Shown here one piece after another: positions 1-10,204 of a DNA stretch of 64,000 nt. Source of the DNA: Shewanella sp. CG12_big_fil_rev_8_21_14_0_65_47_15. GTDB taxonomy: Bacteria > Pseudomonadota > Gammaproteobacteria > Enterobacterales > Shewanellaceae. The DNA lies in NCBI RefSeq assembly GCF_002783505.1, contig NZ_PFGL01000062.1:24183-88182 (forward strand), in the 5' to 3' direction. Made by a program: the position numbers and the translations under genes. The notes below the pieces were generated by a model. That model worked only from the letters and a program-made list of their open reading frames with translations. It was not told the DNA's origin and searched no databases. Within the stretch, counting starts at the first letter, position 1; each line of letters begins with the position of its first letter.

Positions 1-134
1 AAATGTCCTACCGTTTGGAATACTATCAACAGGATCCGAAAAATAATGGCACGGCTATCCCTGGGGAGCTGCAAAACTATGATCTATTCCCGACTCAAAA
101 AGCGATAACTGCGCAATTTAGCTATTCTTTTTAG
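1..134 (+). CDS. C-terminal end of a DUF3570-type outer-membrane protein (partial)
   Basis: An open frame enters from the left edge and stops with TAG at 132-134. The visible 43 residues include MSYRLEYYQQDP and end in FSYSFF. Alternating polar and aromatic residues with a terminal phenylalanine are what the last strands of an outer-membrane beta-barrel look like. The neighbours support DUF3570: in gammaproteobacteria a DUF4266 lipoprotein gene and a DUF3570 gene commonly precede an ApbE-type FMN transferase. Only the tail is visible, so the family call rests mainly on context. Confidence 0.55.
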   Translation, partial: MSYRLEYYQQDPKNNGTAIPGELQNYDLFPTQKAITAQFSYSF

Positions 135-164
135 ATTGCGGAATATTTTGAGTATAGGTGTTGA

Positions 165-192
165 GGATAGCTTAATGGCGATTAAGCTATCC
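165..192. terminator. Stem-loop after the DUF3570-type gene
   Basis: A perfect 12-bp inverted repeat (GGATAGCTTAAT, loop GGCG, ATTAAGCTATCC) lies 30 bp after the upstream stop codon. There is no T-tract after it, so it may be an mRNA-stabilising or attenuating hairpin rather than a classical terminator. The 9-mer AAGCTATCC recurs at 214-222. Confidence 0.5.
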
Positions 193-255
193 CTATTCGA
201 GACATCCTTACTCAAGCTATCCACAGCGTGATTAGGTATGATTGCTGCTAGAGTG

Positions 256-315
256 GCATATATAGCGGTGGATATAGTGCAGTGGAATATAGTGCGGTGG
301 GAACATAATGTGGTG
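256..315. repeat. Degenerate 15-bp tandem repeat, about four units
   Basis: Units start at 256, 271, 286 and 301. The two central units (GATATAGTGCAGTGG and AATATAGTGCGGTGG) match at 13 of 15 positions and the outer two are weaker. The array lies just before the ribosome binding site of the apbE-like gene. Confidence 0.5.
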
Positions 316-335
316 CAATCTGAAGAGGTGACTAT

Positions 336-1244
336 ATGTTGTTGACATCTTCCCCGGCGGCAGTGCCCTATACCTTGTCACGCCGTGAATGGGGTTATGT
401 CGGTGAGTTTCGCGCTATGGCGAGTCCCTGCGAACTCCTTATTGCCTCCGATGAGCCACACATTGCCGATAAAATGCTCGAGATGGCGGTCACTGAGGTG
501 CGCCGAATAGAACAAAAATACAGCCGTTTCATCACCAACAATTATCTATGGGAATTGAATCAGGCCCGAGGCCAGAGGCAAGCGATAGACGAAGAAACCT
601 TGCAGCTATTATCTTTTGCACAACAATGCTTTGATTTGAGTGAAGGGCTGTTTGATATTTCGGCCGGACCTTTGATGCAGCTGTGGCGTTTTGAGCCCAA
701 TGCCACTCTCCCCGCACACCAAGATATTATCAGCGCTAAAGCTCTAGTGGGGTTTGAACGCATCGAATTTAATTCCCATGGGTTAACTATGCCCGCCGGA
801 ATGCAGCTCGATTTTGGCGGTATTGCAAAGGAATACGCCGTCGATAGCGTCGCTTACCATTTAGCGGATCGCTATCCAGAGATATCGGTATTAGTCAATT
901 TTGGAGGGGATATTGCTTGCCCAATACCCAAAGCGACACCGTGGCAGGTGGGCATCGAAGATCCACAGCATCTTGACCATGCGGCGAAAGTCCTTGCCAT
1001 CAGTCAGGGGGCGCTGGCGACGAGTGGGGATACTCGGCGTTTCATTGAGGTCGATGGTCGGCGTTATGGCCATATTGTCGATCCACGCACTGGCTATCCT
1101 GTCGTCGGTGCACCACGTTCGGTCACTGTACTTGGGCCCAATTGCGTCACGGCGGGCATGCTCGCCACTATGGCCATGTTACAGGGGACGAGTGCCGAGA
1201 TATTTTTAGAGCAACAGTCTGTTCAATATAGTATTTTTCGATAA
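336..1244 (+). CDS. apbE: ApbE-family FAD:protein FMN transferase
   Basis: The family transfers FMN from FAD onto a threonine of a target flavoprotein, with Mg2+. Supporting motifs are FDISAGPLMQLW (about residue 110), the glycine-rich DFGGIAKEYAVD (about 160), VNFGGDIA (about 187) and the C-terminal HIVDPRTGYPV, which carries the metal and flavin-binding DP-TG signature, followed by T-AG. The 302-residue length suits a family of about 300-350. There is no signal peptide or lipobox, unlike the usual exported ApbE, so it may act in the cytoplasm or be a subfamily paired with the DUF3570/DUF4266 exported proteins. The ATG at 336 is preceded by GAAGAGGTG. The response regulator starts 10 bp after its stop, so it probably shares a transcript with the two-component genes. 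Confidence 0.85.
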   Translation: MLLTSSPAAVPYTLSRREWGYVGEFRAMASPCELLIASDEPHIADKMLEMAVTEVRRIEQKYSRFITNNYLWELNQARGQRQAIDEETLQLLSFAQQCFDLSEGLFDISAGPLMQLWRFEPNATLPAHQDIISAKALVGFERIEFNSHGLTMPAGMQLDFGGIAKEYAVDSVAYHLADRYPEISVLVNFGGDIACPIPKATPWQVGIEDPQHLDHAAKVLAISQGALATSGDTRRFIEVDGRRYGHIVDPRTGYPVVGAPRSVTVLGPNCVTAGMLATMAMLQGTSAEIFLEQQSVQYSIFR

Positions 1245-1254
1245 GGCATCATTA

Positions 1255-1914
1255 ATGCGTATTATGTTAGTGGAAGACAATGAGTTGCTGGCCCAGGGCA
1301 TTTGTTTAAGTCTCGCCAAGCTGGGTATGCAGGTTGATCACTTAAACAGCTATCAGCAGGCATTAGTGGGCATCAAAAATGAAAGTTTTAGTGCCATAGT
1401 GCTAGATCTGGGCTTGCCCGATGGTAACGGTAAAGAGCTACTCAAAGCCTGGCGTCAGCAGGGCGTGTCCATTCCAACCATAGTGCTGACCGCCAATACC
1501 GATTTTGACACTAAGCTCGAATGTTTAGACATAGGCGCCGATGATTATCTTGGTAAACCCTTCGATGTGCGTGAGCTAGCCGCACGCATTCGTGCCATCG
1601 TTAGACGTCAGCATGGTCTGGATCATAATAGCTTGATTATTGGCGCACTTTGTATCGATTTAACGAGCCGCGAAGTCACCTTTCGCGATCAAAATGTGCT
1701 CCTTTCTCGGCGTGAATTTCAATTGCTGCTCGAGCTTGCCCAGTCTGCAGGGCGTGTATTGACCCGTAGCCAGTTGGAGCAGTTGACCTACGGTTGGGAC
1801 GAGGTGGGGAGTAATTCGATAGAAGTTCATATCCATCATCTGCGTAAAAAGCTCGCAAATGATTTAATTAAGACAGTACGTGGCATAGGTTATACCTTGA
1901 TTGAGTTGAATTAG
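1255..1914 (+). CDS. OmpR/PhoB-family response regulator (QseB-like)
   Basis: A 219-residue two-domain regulator. The receiver domain (1-115) has the acidic pocket (E7, D8), the phospho-acceptor D51 in VLDLGLPDG, the conserved threonine in VLTAN and the lysine in LGKPFD. The C-terminal winged helix (about 125-217) carries the family signature SIEVHIHHLRKKL and ends in VRGIGYTL. It is a DNA-binding transcription factor activated by phosphorylation, presumably from the kinase encoded 30 bp downstream. The location suggests control of the DUF3570/ApbE exported flavoprotein genes, but that is inference. No binding sites were recognised. Confidence 0.9.
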   Translation: MRIMLVEDNELLAQGICLSLAKLGMQVDHLNSYQQALVGIKNESFSAIVLDLGLPDGNGKELLKAWRQQGVSIPTIVLTANTDFDTKLECLDIGADDYLGKPFDVRELAARIRAIVRRQHGLDHNSLIIGALCIDLTSREVTFRDQNVLLSRREFQLLLELAQSAGRVLTRSQLEQLTYGWDEVGSNSIEVHIHHLRKKLANDLIKTVRGIGYTLIELN

Positions 1915-1944
1915 TCTGGTGCTCGATTAAATTAACCCGAGGAT

Positions 1945-3402
1945 TTGAGTGACAAACCCTGCGTTTATCGGTATTTAGTAACATACCTAAACGACGGGGA
2001 TATCCGATTGAATCGATTAAAGGGTCTGGACTTGTATTCATTACGTTTGTTGCTCACGCTGTTGATGCTCTCGGGGATCTCCGTGTCGGTAGGCATTTCT
2101 AGCTGGCTCAGTACCCGGGACTCCAGGCATCAAATTGAAGAACTATTCGATGCGCAAATGTTACAAACGGCTAAAATACTTGAACTTTTTTATCAGAATG
2201 AGGCCGACCTTTCGAGACCAAACCGTGGGCCACAAATTCTCCATGTGCCCGATAGTCAAGTCAGCACCTTCGCCGAGAAAGCCGATGCCTTGAAACTGGC
2301 CTATGAGCATAAACTCGCTTTTCAGATCTGGAGTGAGTCAGGGCAAGCCATAGTGTTATCCGATAATATCGGTCGCCAGCCCATCACTGAGCTGGTGCAG
2401 GGCTACCATAAAAAAATGTTTGAGGGGGAGCTTTGGCATGTCTTTAGCTTTTTTTCGATTAAAAATCGGGTGTGGATTGTTACAGCCCAGCAGGATGAAG
2501 TGCGCCAAGAATTAGTGTCGCAGATAATGCATAATGCCGTCGTCGTGCCATTAATTGTTGTACCACTGACCCTCATCATAGTGAGTTTGTTGTTTTATAT
2601 CCTCTTTCGACCACTGAAAGAGTTTGAGCGGGAACTGATCCAGAGAACGCCAAACGATTTGACCCCCTTGACTATGCCATTGCCAAAGGAATTAGTCCCT
2701 GTGCGCCGTGCGCTTAATCAGTATATTACCAGTATTGCACGCTTTATTGCCCGGGAGCGGCGTTTTAGTGCCGATGCGGCCCATGAATTGAAAACCCCAC
2801 TGTCAGTGATTAAGTTACATCAACATGGTTTAGCGACATTAGTGGGAGATGATCCGCAGTTGCATATTCACTTGGCTGCGATCGATGCGGGCGTGGTACA
2901 TATGAGTCATACCGTTGAACAGCTATTGGTACTGGCGCGGGTGGATTCTATCGATGAACTGAATGTACAATCCTATGCGCTCTTGCCCATGGTGGAAGAT
3001 GCGCTGAATCAGTTAATGCCACAAATCACTGATTATCAATGGGATATTAATATAGACTCCCATTTATATTTAAAGTGTGACCGATTTTATTTGCTCCTAG
3101 TGTTGAAGAATATTATCGAAAATGCGTGTAAATACAGTCCAATCGAATCTGAAATCCAGATATCGGCGCACTCGGTCACCTCGGGCGTGGAGATCTGTAT
3201 TAGCGATCAAGGGCAGGGAATGACACCTGAGCAAATAGCCAGCGCCACCGAGCGGTTTTATCGTGTGAATGAAAATGAAGGCGTTGGGGCAGGACTTGGG
3301 CTTTCTATCTGCCACCATATTATTGAACTGCATCAGGGACACTTACAGCTCCAGCCTCGTCAACAAGGGGGATTAATAGTTTCAATTTTTCTACCGCAGT
3401 AG
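1945..3402 (+). CDS. Membrane sensor histidine kinase (QseC-like)
   Basis: A 485-residue kinase. Transmembrane segments lie at about 35-56 and 198-222 and flank a periplasmic sensor region of about 140 residues. The H-box is AHELKTPL (about residue 280), the N-box NIIENACKY, and the ATP lid glycines are ISDQGQGM and GAGLGLSIC. It should autophosphorylate on the H-box histidine and pass phosphate to the preceding response regulator. The frame opens at a TTG (1945) with a weak GAGG just upstream; no in-frame ATG exists before the first membrane helix, so the start is uncertain. The input signal is unknown. Confidence 0.88.
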   Translation: MSDKPCVYRYLVTYLNDGDIRLNRLKGLDLYSLRLLLTLLMLSGISVSVGISSWLSTRDSRHQIEELFDAQMLQTAKILELFYQNEADLSRPNRGPQILHVPDSQVSTFAEKADALKLAYEHKLAFQIWSESGQAIVLSDNIGRQPITELVQGYHKKMFEGELWHVFSFFSIKNRVWIVTAQQDEVRQELVSQIMHNAVVVPLIVVPLTLIIVSLLFYILFRPLKEFERELIQRTPNDLTPLTMPLPKELVPVRRALNQYITSIARFIARERRFSADAAHELKTPLSVIKLHQHGLATLVGDDPQLHIHLAAIDAGVVHMSHTVEQLLVLARVDSIDELNVQSYALLPMVEDALNQLMPQITDYQWDINIDSHLYLKCDRFYLLLVLKNIIENACKYSPIESEIQISAHSVTSGVEICISDQGQGMTPEQIASATERFYRVNENEGVGAGLGLSICHHIIELHQGHLQLQPRQQGGLIVSIFLPQ

Positions 3403-3880
3403 TCGTGGTCACCGTCGTTGTGGTTCAATATGAGGCGGGGTGATGCTGGATTTGGCTTGCTCCTTTTAGCCAGTGCGGGTCTATGGGTTTAGCCCATCAA
3501 ATATCTCAATTTATCCCATAAATACCTTCGCGAATTTTTGGCTATCACCTAAGATTATTAGCAGCGATCCATTTGCTAAAGAGATTGATTTTATTTCTAT
3601 ATTGAGATCTTGACGGCATGCTCCCAGCGGTTGTTGCTTTTAAAGATCCAACTGGCATGACAAAACTCACTTGTTATTCTTTATGGTTATAACTATATTA
3701 CTAAATAGTATTGTTCAAAGGGAGTTAACTGCATCTTTATTTATGAGTTTTTTTCTCCTTCTGATATCTTTCGCGATATGTAACAGCATGTTTTTTTTCG
3801 CCCAAAAACAGAGGTGAAAATAATTCACTGTATACAGAAAAAACATTGATTTCTTAGTTTATTTTTAGGTTACCTATCCT
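3403..3880. other. Intergenic region before opgG
   Basis: This 478-bp stretch has no convincing open frame or strong terminator. It becomes AT-rich towards opgG and must hold the opgGH promoter and leader, but no consensus pair stands out. A short palindrome CTGTATACAG lies at 3828-3837. Confidence 0.5.
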
Positions 3881-5521
3881 ATGGTTAGCTTGTTGCGTTG
3901 CCAATCGTCCAAACCTTATTCGTCACTTCTTTGCTCACTGGCACTAGGCGTAGCTTTTGCTCTGTCTGGTGCAGTGGTTGCTGAAGAGACAAAACCTGCT
4001 GAGAACAAACCTGTCACGACACCTGTGGTCACGCCGCCGAAAGTGGCGACTCAGCCCGCGACTAAAAATCAAGTGAGATTCACTAAAACGGGCACTTTTG
4101 ACGGTGACTCTGTGGTGAAACTTGCTCGAAAATTAGCGGCTAAGCCCTATTCGACATTGAAGGACCCCTTGCCGGCGGGCCTTGCCAAGTTGACCTATGA
4201 TGAGTATCGCGATATTCGATTTAACCCGACTGCGTCTATTTGGCGTGATCAAGGTTTGCCGTTTCAAATGCAGATGTTTCACCGCGGATTTTATTTTCAA
4301 GATTTGATCGAAATTGCCATTGTAGAAGGCAATCAAGCGACTCACTTAGCCTATGAGCCTAAGTATTTCACCGCCGGTGAAGTCATTACCCAGGCCTTGC
4401 CAAATGACGACATAGGTTATTCAGGTTTCCGTATTCATAACCAATTAAATACCAATGGTATTTTTGATGAGTTGATGGTGTTCCAAGGGGCGAGTTATTT
4501 CCGCGCTTTGGGGAAAGGGAATGCCTATGGTCTATCGGCCAGAGGCTTGGCACTGAAAACGGCCGATCCTGAAGGGGAAGAATTTCCTATCTTCCGTGCA
4601 TTCTGGGTGGAACGTCCTTATTACGATAGCAACTTGGTTGTCGTCCATGCACTTTTAGATAGCCCAAGTGTGGCAGGGGCTTACCGTTTCTCCGTGCGTC
4701 CTGGTGATAACACGCAAATCGACGTCGAAGCAACACTGTTTCCGCGGGTTGAGTTAAGCAAAGTCGGTTTAGCACCTAGCACTAGTATGTTTTTACATTC
4801 ATTGAATGGCCGTCACGACACCGATGATTTTAGACCCGAAGTGCATGACTCGGACGGTTTACTGATGTTTAACGGCCGCGGTGAGCACCTATGGCGTCCA
4901 TTGGCAAATCCTCGCCAATTACAGGTGAGCGCATTTGCCGACAACTCGCCACAAGGCTTTGGTTTGATCCAACGTGAGCGTAGCTACTCCTCTTATCAGG
5001 ACTTAGAAGCCACCTATGAGCGCCGCCCAAGTTTGTGGATTGAGCCCGTGGGTAATTGGGGCCAAGGTGCGGTAGTGCTTACTGAAATTCCAACAGAATC
5101 AGAAATTCATGATAATATCGTCAGCTTCTGGAAACCGCGTCAACCTATTCCTGCTGGAAGCGAATATCACTTTGCTTACCGCATGAGTTGGGGCGATGAA
5201 CCAGTTGCGAAAGCCCATGCTGTTGTGGTGAGTCGTACTGCGAGTGGCCGTGCCGATATCGCTAAGGCGACCCCAAGACGATTATTTGTTGTGGATTACC
5301 ATGTCAACGGTGCTATGCCAGATGAGTTACCCCTTGCTAAGGTGGAAGCTTCTGGCGGCGTGATTTCTAACGTGGTTATCGCCCGTAATGCAGCTAATAA
5401 CGGCTATCGCCTCGCGTTTGAGTTAGAGCCTGAAGATAAAGATCTTATCGAATTACGTGCTGAACTCAAGTTCCCAACACCGCGTCAGGTTGAAACCTGG
5501 CTCTATCGCTGGACGCTTTAA
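3881..5521 (+). CDS. opgG: Glucan biosynthesis protein OpgG (periplasmic)
   Basis: OpgG is needed to make osmoregulated periplasmic glucans, acting in the periplasm on the beta-glucan backbone delivered by OpgH. The 546-residue protein has a signal peptide (hydrophobic stretch about 16-33, likely cleaved after AVVA), a Pro/Thr/Lys-rich linker (about 36-65), and then the OpgG family body starting at [13 protein letters not shown]. Family segments such as [28 protein letters not shown] and [11 protein letters not shown] are clear. The length fits the family once the linker is counted. opgH begins 23 bp after its stop, the standard opgGH arrangement. Confidence 0.97.
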   Translation: MVSLLRCQSSKPYSSLLCSLALGVAFALSGAVVAEETKPAENKPVTTPVVTPPKVATQPATKNQVRFTKTGTFDGDSVVKLARKLAAKPYSTLKDPLPAGLAKLTYDEYRDIRFNPTASIWRDQGLPFQMQMFHRGFYFQDLIEIAIVEGNQATHLAYEPKYFTAGEVITQALPNDDIGYSGFRIHNQLNTNGIFDELMVFQGASYFRALGKGNAYGLSARGLALKTADPEGEEFPIFRAFWVERPYYDSNLVVVHALLDSPSVAGAYRFSVRPGDNTQIDVEATLFPRVELSKVGLAPSTSMFLHSLNGRHDTDDFRPEVHDSDGLLMFNGRGEHLWRPLANPRQLQVSAFADNSPQGFGLIQRERSYSSYQDLEATYERRPSLWIEPVGNWGQGAVVLTEIPTESEIHDNIVSFWKPRQPIPAGSEYHFAYRMSWGDEPVAKAHAVVVSRTASGRADIAKATPRRLFVVDYHVNGAMPDELPLAKVEASGGVISNVVIARNAANNGYRLAFELEPEDKDLIELRAELKFPTPRQVETWLYRWTL

Positions 5522-5544
5522 GGTCCATGACGGAGCAATAAAAT

Positions 5545-7728
5545 ATGACTGTTTCCGAGAATTCGCTGCTCGAGGCTGAAGTGCTCGTGGGGGGCAGCGC
5601 CATGCCAAATGAAAGGCCTGGCGCTATGGAGCCCCAAAGCTTAAGCAAAATGCCAGAGGGTTTCCCTCGTCGAAGCACTGTGGCTAATGGCGTTCGTTCA
5701 AGCACCTCTAGACGCTTTTTTGTCGTGGGTGGGGCGTTACTGCTTTCTGCATTTGCTATCTATGAAATGGGTGCAGTATTCAGCATAGGGGGGATCACCC
5801 CGCTGGAATATTTAATGCTGGTGTTATTTGCAATCAACTTCTGCTGGATTGCATTAGCCTTCTGTAGCGGGATTGCCGGTTTTTTAATCCTAATGCGAAA
5901 ACCTAAGGCCAAAGCGCTTGAGGTCACAGAGTTACATACTCGCACCGCGATTTTAATGCCGACTTATAACGAATCACCGGACCGCGTATTCTCCGCCGTG
6001 TCAGTGATGGCCGAGGCTTTGTCGCAAACGGGTCATGGCCATGCCTTCGATTGGTTTATCTTAAGTGATACAACCGATCCCGAAATTGCCCTGTTAGAAG
6101 AGCAGGCTTTTTTGGTGCTGCGCCAGGAAACCCATAAGCATTCCCGTGTGTATTACCGTCGTCGCCGTAAAAACGTGGCACGTAAAGCGGGTAACGTGGC
6201 GGATTTCTGCCGTCGTTGGGGGTCGCGTTACGATCACTTATTAGTGCTCGATGCGGACAGCTTAATGGAGTCCTCAACCATAACCGGACTTGCCCAGCGT
6301 ATGCAGGCCGATCCCGATGCTGGGCTTATCCAGACCATACCTTCGCTGATTAATGGCACGACCTTAATGGCGCGTCTGCAGCAGTTTGCGGCGCGTATTT
6401 ATGGTCCCGTCATTGGCACTGGTTTAGGTTGGTGGGTGCAAAAAGAGGGTAACTTCTGGGGACATAATGCCATTATCCGTACCGAAGCGTTTATGAGTGC
6501 GGCCGGATTACCTAACCTGAAGGGTAAACCGCCTTTTGGGGGGCATATCATGAGCCATGACTTCGTCGAGGCTGCATTGATACGTCGTGCCGGTTGGAGT
6601 GTGGTGATTGCCTATGACTTACCGGGCTCATACGAAGAATGTCCGCCATCGATTATCGATTTAGCGGTGCGCGATCGCCGTTGGTGCCAAGGAAATTTAC
6701 AGCATTCGCGTATCCTACCGACCAAAGGCTTGCACTGGGTGAGCCGTCTTCATTTAATGACGGGCATTATGGCGTATTTATCTTCGCCCTTTTGGTTACT
6801 GCTGATTTTAACGGGCTTAATGCTCGCCCTGCAGGCGCATTTTATCCGGCCCGAGTATTTTACCGATCAATTCTCGCTGTTCCCAACATGGCCCATCATG
6901 GACTCGGATAGGGCACTGAGATTGTTCTACATCACTATGGGGGTATTGTTTGGGCCGAAGATTTTTGGCGTCCTGCTATTACTGAAGGATGGTGCATTTG
7001 CCCGTAGTGTGGGTGGTCGCATTAAAGCCATCTTCAGTGTGATTTTTGAGGTCATACTCTCGGCGTTAATCGCACCTATCATGATGTTTATCCATTGTGG
7101 TGCCGTGATGTCGATTCTGATGGGGCGGGATAGTGGTTGGTCGCCACAGCGCCGTGATGATGGCAGTATGCCTTGGCTTACGCTGATATATCGTCATCGT
7201 TGGCATATGCTGGCGGGGGTGATGTTAGGTTATGCGGCCATTTTGGATTCGTTAACTTTGTTAGCTTGGATGAGTCCAGCACTGATTGGTTTATGGTTTG
7301 CTGTGCCCATTTCGGCGTGGACAGGTTCGGTAAAGATTGGTGAAGTCTTTAAGCGTGCGGGGATCCTCGCAACGCCTGAGGAGCGTAGTCCTGCGGCGAT
7401 TTGTTTGCAGGCCCAAGATGCCCGAGCAGCTTATCAAGGACATATTTCACAGCCTTGGACATTAGCGCAACTCCTAAAGGATACTGCTTTGATGGAATTG
7501 CACTTAGCCATGGTGGATAAGCAACCCCTGCGTGCTGCGGGTACGCCGATAGAGCCCGTTGAGGCTATTGTGCATGTGAAAGTGCATGAGGCACAGTGTC
7601 AACAAAGCGCGTTGTCATTATTCAATCGTCAAGAAATGGCATTGATTCTGGCCAATCCACTTATGCTGCGCAGTTTGCAGAAATTGCCGGAGCAGTTTGT
7701 GGCAGAAGATTTAGTGTCTTTCTGCTAA
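5545..7728 (+). CDS. opgH: Glucans biosynthesis glucosyltransferase OpgH
   Basis: An inner-membrane family 2 glycosyltransferase that polymerises the linear beta-1,2-glucan backbone from UDP-glucose and moves it across the membrane. The 727-residue sequence shows two N-terminal membrane segments (about 57-75 and 85-120). A cytoplasmic GT domain follows, with D-A-D at 236-238 (VLDADSLM), [12 protein letters not shown] as the catalytic-base region and RDRRWCQGN as the (Q/R)xxRW acceptor motif. Several C-terminal membrane segments run from about residue 405. A GGAG sits before ATG 5545. It forms an operon with opgG. Confidence 0.97.
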   Translation: MTVSENSLLEAEVLVGGSAMPNERPGAMEPQSLSKMPEGFPRRSTVANGVRSSTSRRFFVVGGALLLSAFAIYEMGAVFSIGGITPLEYLMLVLFAINFCWIALAFCSGIAGFLILMRKPKAKALEVTELHTRTAILMPTYNESPDRVFSAVSVMAEALSQTGHGHAFDWFILSDTTDPEIALLEEQAFLVLRQETHKHSRVYYRRRRKNVARKAGNVADFCRRWGSRYDHLLVLDADSLMESSTITGLAQRMQADPDAGLIQTIPSLINGTTLMARLQQFAARIYGPVIGTGLGWWVQKEGNFWGHNAIIRTEAFMSAAGLPNLKGKPPFGGHIMSHDFVEAALIRRAGWSVVIAYDLPGSYEECPPSIIDLAVRDRRWCQGNLQHSRILPTKGLHWVSRLHLMTGIMAYLSSPFWLLLILTGLMLALQAHFIRPEYFTDQFSLFPTWPIMDSDRALRLFYITMGVLFGPKIFGVLLLLKDGAFARSVGGRIKAIFSVIFEVILSALIAPIMMFIHCGAVMSILMGRDSGWSPQRRDDGSMPWLTLIYRHRWHMLAGVMLGYAAILDSLTLLAWMSPALIGLWFAVPISAWTGSVKIGEVFKRAGILATPEERSPAAICLQAQDARAAYQGHISQPWTLAQLLKDTALMELHLAMVDKQPLRAAGTPIEPVEAIVHVKVHEAQCQQSALSLFNRQEMALILANPLMLRSLQKLPEQFVAEDLVSFC

Positions 7729-7800
7729 CGCTGAGGTTAGCACTGAGTTGATGCCGTGCTGCAAGCCTAGATTTCATCAAGCTTGCGCCTAGCTCATGTT

Positions 7801-7829
7801 AAATGCCACCGATAGGGTGGCATTTTTTT
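7801..7829 (+). terminator. Rho-independent terminator of opgGH
   Basis: A perfect 10-bp stem (AAATGCCACC / GGTGGCATTT) with loop GATAG runs into seven T residues (7823-7829), 72 bp after the opgH stop. Confidence 0.9.
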
Positions 7830-7942
7830 ATCTATTTAATTGATCTGCTGTTATGCGAGTAAAATCCCGATTCTGGTGCATAGTTTGACTATAGTGATAG
7901 GGAATAGTGGCACTAATGTCATGCGTCAGCAGGGAGATGTAT

Positions 7943-9532
7943 ATGATGCCTGTGAATGGATTAACGCCGTGTAGACCTGCGCCATCTTTGCACTTTAGGG
8001 ATATAGTGCCGCATATATTGTGTTTATCTTTGTTTTTTATCTATACGCCAGCTTGCGCTCATGCGGCGACAGAAGCGGTGATGGGACCGACTTCCCAGGA
8101 AATCAATTCGCCTCTTAATCCATTGCAGCAATATCCACTGTTAGTCGAACAGACACTGCTGTTGGATTTGGCGGGGGTTAGCCCAGTATTTAGTGCTAAT
8201 TATCGAACACTCTCCCAGTGGCAGGCGGTTCTATTTGACCCTGACCAAGTGGGGCTTTCCCACGCACAGCAAGATGCAGAGCTGTTGCGGATGCAAGAGC
8301 AAATCTCTACCTACTGGCATTTTATTGCAACGACAGCGAATAAAACGTCATCGGCTGAAGAAGACCCAGTTGTAGAAATACCTGTGGTAGAAGCCCCTTT
8401 TATAGAAACCCCTGTTACAGAAACTCCGGTTAATGACCCGCGTTATGTTGCAGTGTTAAACAAAATTAGCCAATTGGTACAGCTTGAGGATAAGGGCGCT
8501 TGGGAACCTTTAGTGCTGGAGGAGAAACTGACCTTAGGCCAAGCCAGCCCAATAGTGAATACCTTAGCTCAACGCCTCTGGTTATTGGGAGACTCACCCA
8601 CGGAGTTAAGTGTACCAACTGAGGCGAATGAAGGGCAAATTTATACCGAAGAGCTTATGCAGCTTATCCAGCGATTTCAGCGGCGCCATGGTTTAGAGGC
8701 CGATGGTGTGGTTGGCAAACAGACGCTGTTTTGGCTTAACCAATCCCCCTATAAACGTGCACAGTTACTGGCTAAAAATGAAGTTAGCCAGAGGGTCTTT
8801 AGCCAAACACTCTCACCGAGTTACCTGCTTATCAATGTGCCCGCATTTGAAATGAAATTAGTCGTGCAGGGGGAACTCGCTTTACGTTCTAAGGTGATTG
8901 TCGGTAAGCCATCCCGGCAAACCCCTATTTTAGATAGTCAAATTTCCAACGTAGTGCTCAACCCTAATTGGCGCGTGCCTCGCAGTATCCTGCGACGGGA
9001 TATATTGCCGCACATTCGAAAAGATGGCCATTATCTCTCTGAACGTGGGTTTGATGTTTACAATGTCGAGGGTCAACGAGTGCACCATTCCCCGGAGGAG
9101 TGGCAAGCACTGGCATCCTCCCATTTTCCGTTCAAGCTAGTACAGCGTCCAGGGCCGAGGAATGCATTAGGTAAGTACAAATTTCATTTTGAAAATGATT
9201 TCAGCGTGTACTTACATGGTACTTCTGAGCCAAGTCTCTTTAAAAAGGCTGATAGGGCATTATCATCTGGTTGTATTCGTGTTGAAAGGGTCGATGAATT
9301 GGCCTTGTGGTTTAAGGCGCATCTTATTAAAGATACCGCTTTATGGGACAGATTAGCGCCAGTTGTTACTCAGCCGCAATGGTTCGCCTTATCTGACAAA
9401 TTGCCAGTGCACCTCGTTTACTGGACTGCATGGCTTGATGACCAAGGGCTAGCACAATACCGTAATGATATTTATCATCTGGAGGCTGAATTAACCAATG
9501 CTGTGCCCGCGGTTATTTTTTATCAGCCTTAA
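7943..9532 (+). CDS. ldtD: L,D-transpeptidase of the YcbB/LdtD type
   Basis: This periplasmic enzyme makes 3-3 (mDAP-mDAP) cross-links in peptidoglycan and so bypasses penicillin-sensitive D,D-transpeptidases. After a signal sequence (hydrophobic core ILCLSLFFIYTP) come an N-terminal scaffold region, a short repeated E-T-P linker (VVEIPVVEAPFIETPVTETP), and a peptidoglycan-binding domain (YTEELMQLIQRFQRRHGLEADG). The catalytic YkuD domain has YLHGTSEP and the active-site cysteine in SSGCIRVE. The frame is open from GTG 7907, but AGGGAG at 7931-7936 places the start at ATG 7943 or 7946, giving about 529 residues. mepK follows, as in the E. coli ycbB-ycbK pair. Confidence 0.93.
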   Translation: MMPVNGLTPCRPAPSLHFRDIVPHILCLSLFFIYTPACAHAATEAVMGPTSQEINSPLNPLQQYPLLVEQTLLLDLAGVSPVFSANYRTLSQWQAVLFDPDQVGLSHAQQDAELLRMQEQISTYWHFIATTANKTSSAEEDPVVEIPVVEAPFIETPVTETPVNDPRYVAVLNKISQLVQLEDKGAWEPLVLEEKLTLGQASPIVNTLAQRLWLLGDSPTELSVPTEANEGQIYTEELMQLIQRFQRRHGLEADGVVGKQTLFWLNQSPYKRAQLLAKNEVSQRVFSQTLSPSYLLINVPAFEMKLVVQGELALRSKVIVGKPSRQTPILDSQISNVVLNPNWRVPRSILRRDILPHIRKDGHYLSERGFDVYNVEGQRVHHSPEEWQALASSHFPFKLVQRPGPRNALGKYKFHFENDFSVYLHGTSEPSLFKKADRALSSGCIRVERVDELALWFKAHLIKDTALWDRLAPVVTQPQWFALSDKLPVHLVYWTAWLDDQGLAQYRNDIYHLEAELTNAVPAVIFYQP

Positions 9533-9625
9533 GCACTTGAACTTTTTAGCCATTTACAGATCTGAATTTTAGATAGCCGTTCAATACTTGATCTGAGCGC
9601 CGATTCAGTATAATTTGCCTTTTCA

Positions 9626-10204
9626 GTGTCCAAAAATCGAACAAATGGTGATGATGTGACGTTAATGTGTCCTGCCCGTAGGCAGTTGTTGTTAGGCCTG
9701 AGTGGTGTGGCATTGTGTTCCTTAATCCCTTCAAAAGCCATCGCGAGCCGATCCACACAGGGGATCCGCGAGTTAAGTCTCTATAATCGGCATACTGGCG
9801 AACGTAATGACGGCAGCTATTGGGTCGATGGTCAGTATCAAAGTGAAGTGCTCGCGGATTTTAGCCATTTACTACGCGATCATAGGCAAAATGTTGCTGC
9901 GCCCATGGATAAGCGTTTATTCGATTTACTCTATACGCTGCGAAGTACTTTGAATGTTGATGATGAAATCCATGTGATCTCTGGCTACCGTTCGCCTAAA
10001 ACGAATGCAATGTTGGCAAATAAGAGCGGTGGTGTCGCTAAGAAGAGTTACCATATGCGCGGTATGGCCATGGATATTGCAATCCCGAGTGTGAATTTGA
10101 AAACCCTCAGGGATGCAGCCTTATCACTCAAATTGGGTGGAGTGGGGTACTATCCTAAGTCGGGGTTTGTACATGTTGATTGTGGTCCTGTGAGGCACTG
10201 GTAG
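9626..10204 (+). CDS. mepK: Murein DD-endopeptidase MepK/YcbK (DUF882)
   Basis: A zinc-dependent periplasmic endopeptidase of the M15-like DUF882 family that cleaves peptidoglycan cross-links, in E. coli including the 3-3 links made by L,D-transpeptidases. Motifs are VISGYRSPKTN, the metal-site region KKSYHMRGMAMDIAIP and the C-terminal GVGYYPKSGFVHVDCGP ending in RHW. A twin-arginine-like signal (ARRQLLLGLSG) suggests Tat export. The start is ambiguous: GTG 9626, GTG 9656 or ATG 9665, and a GGTGATGA before the last favours a shorter protein. Its 3' end overlaps the convergent gene by 50 bp. It probably works with the upstream L,D-transpeptidase in remodelling 3-3 cross-links. Confidence 0.93.
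   Translation: MSKNRTNGDDVTLMCPARRQLLLGLSGVALCSLIPSKAIASRSTQGIRELSLYNRHTGERNDGSYWVDGQYQSEVLADFSHLLRDHRQNVAAPMDKRLFDLLYTLRSTLNVDDEIHVISGYRSPKTNAMLANKSGGVAKKSYHMRGMAMDIAIPSVNLKTLRDAALSLKLGGVGYYPKSGFVHVDCGPVRHW

Noticed and set aside
3828..3837. Palindrome CTGTATACAG upstream of opgG as a LexA box
   Set aside because: A LexA box needs CTGT-N8-ACAG. Here the spacing is only two bases and opgG is not an SOS gene.
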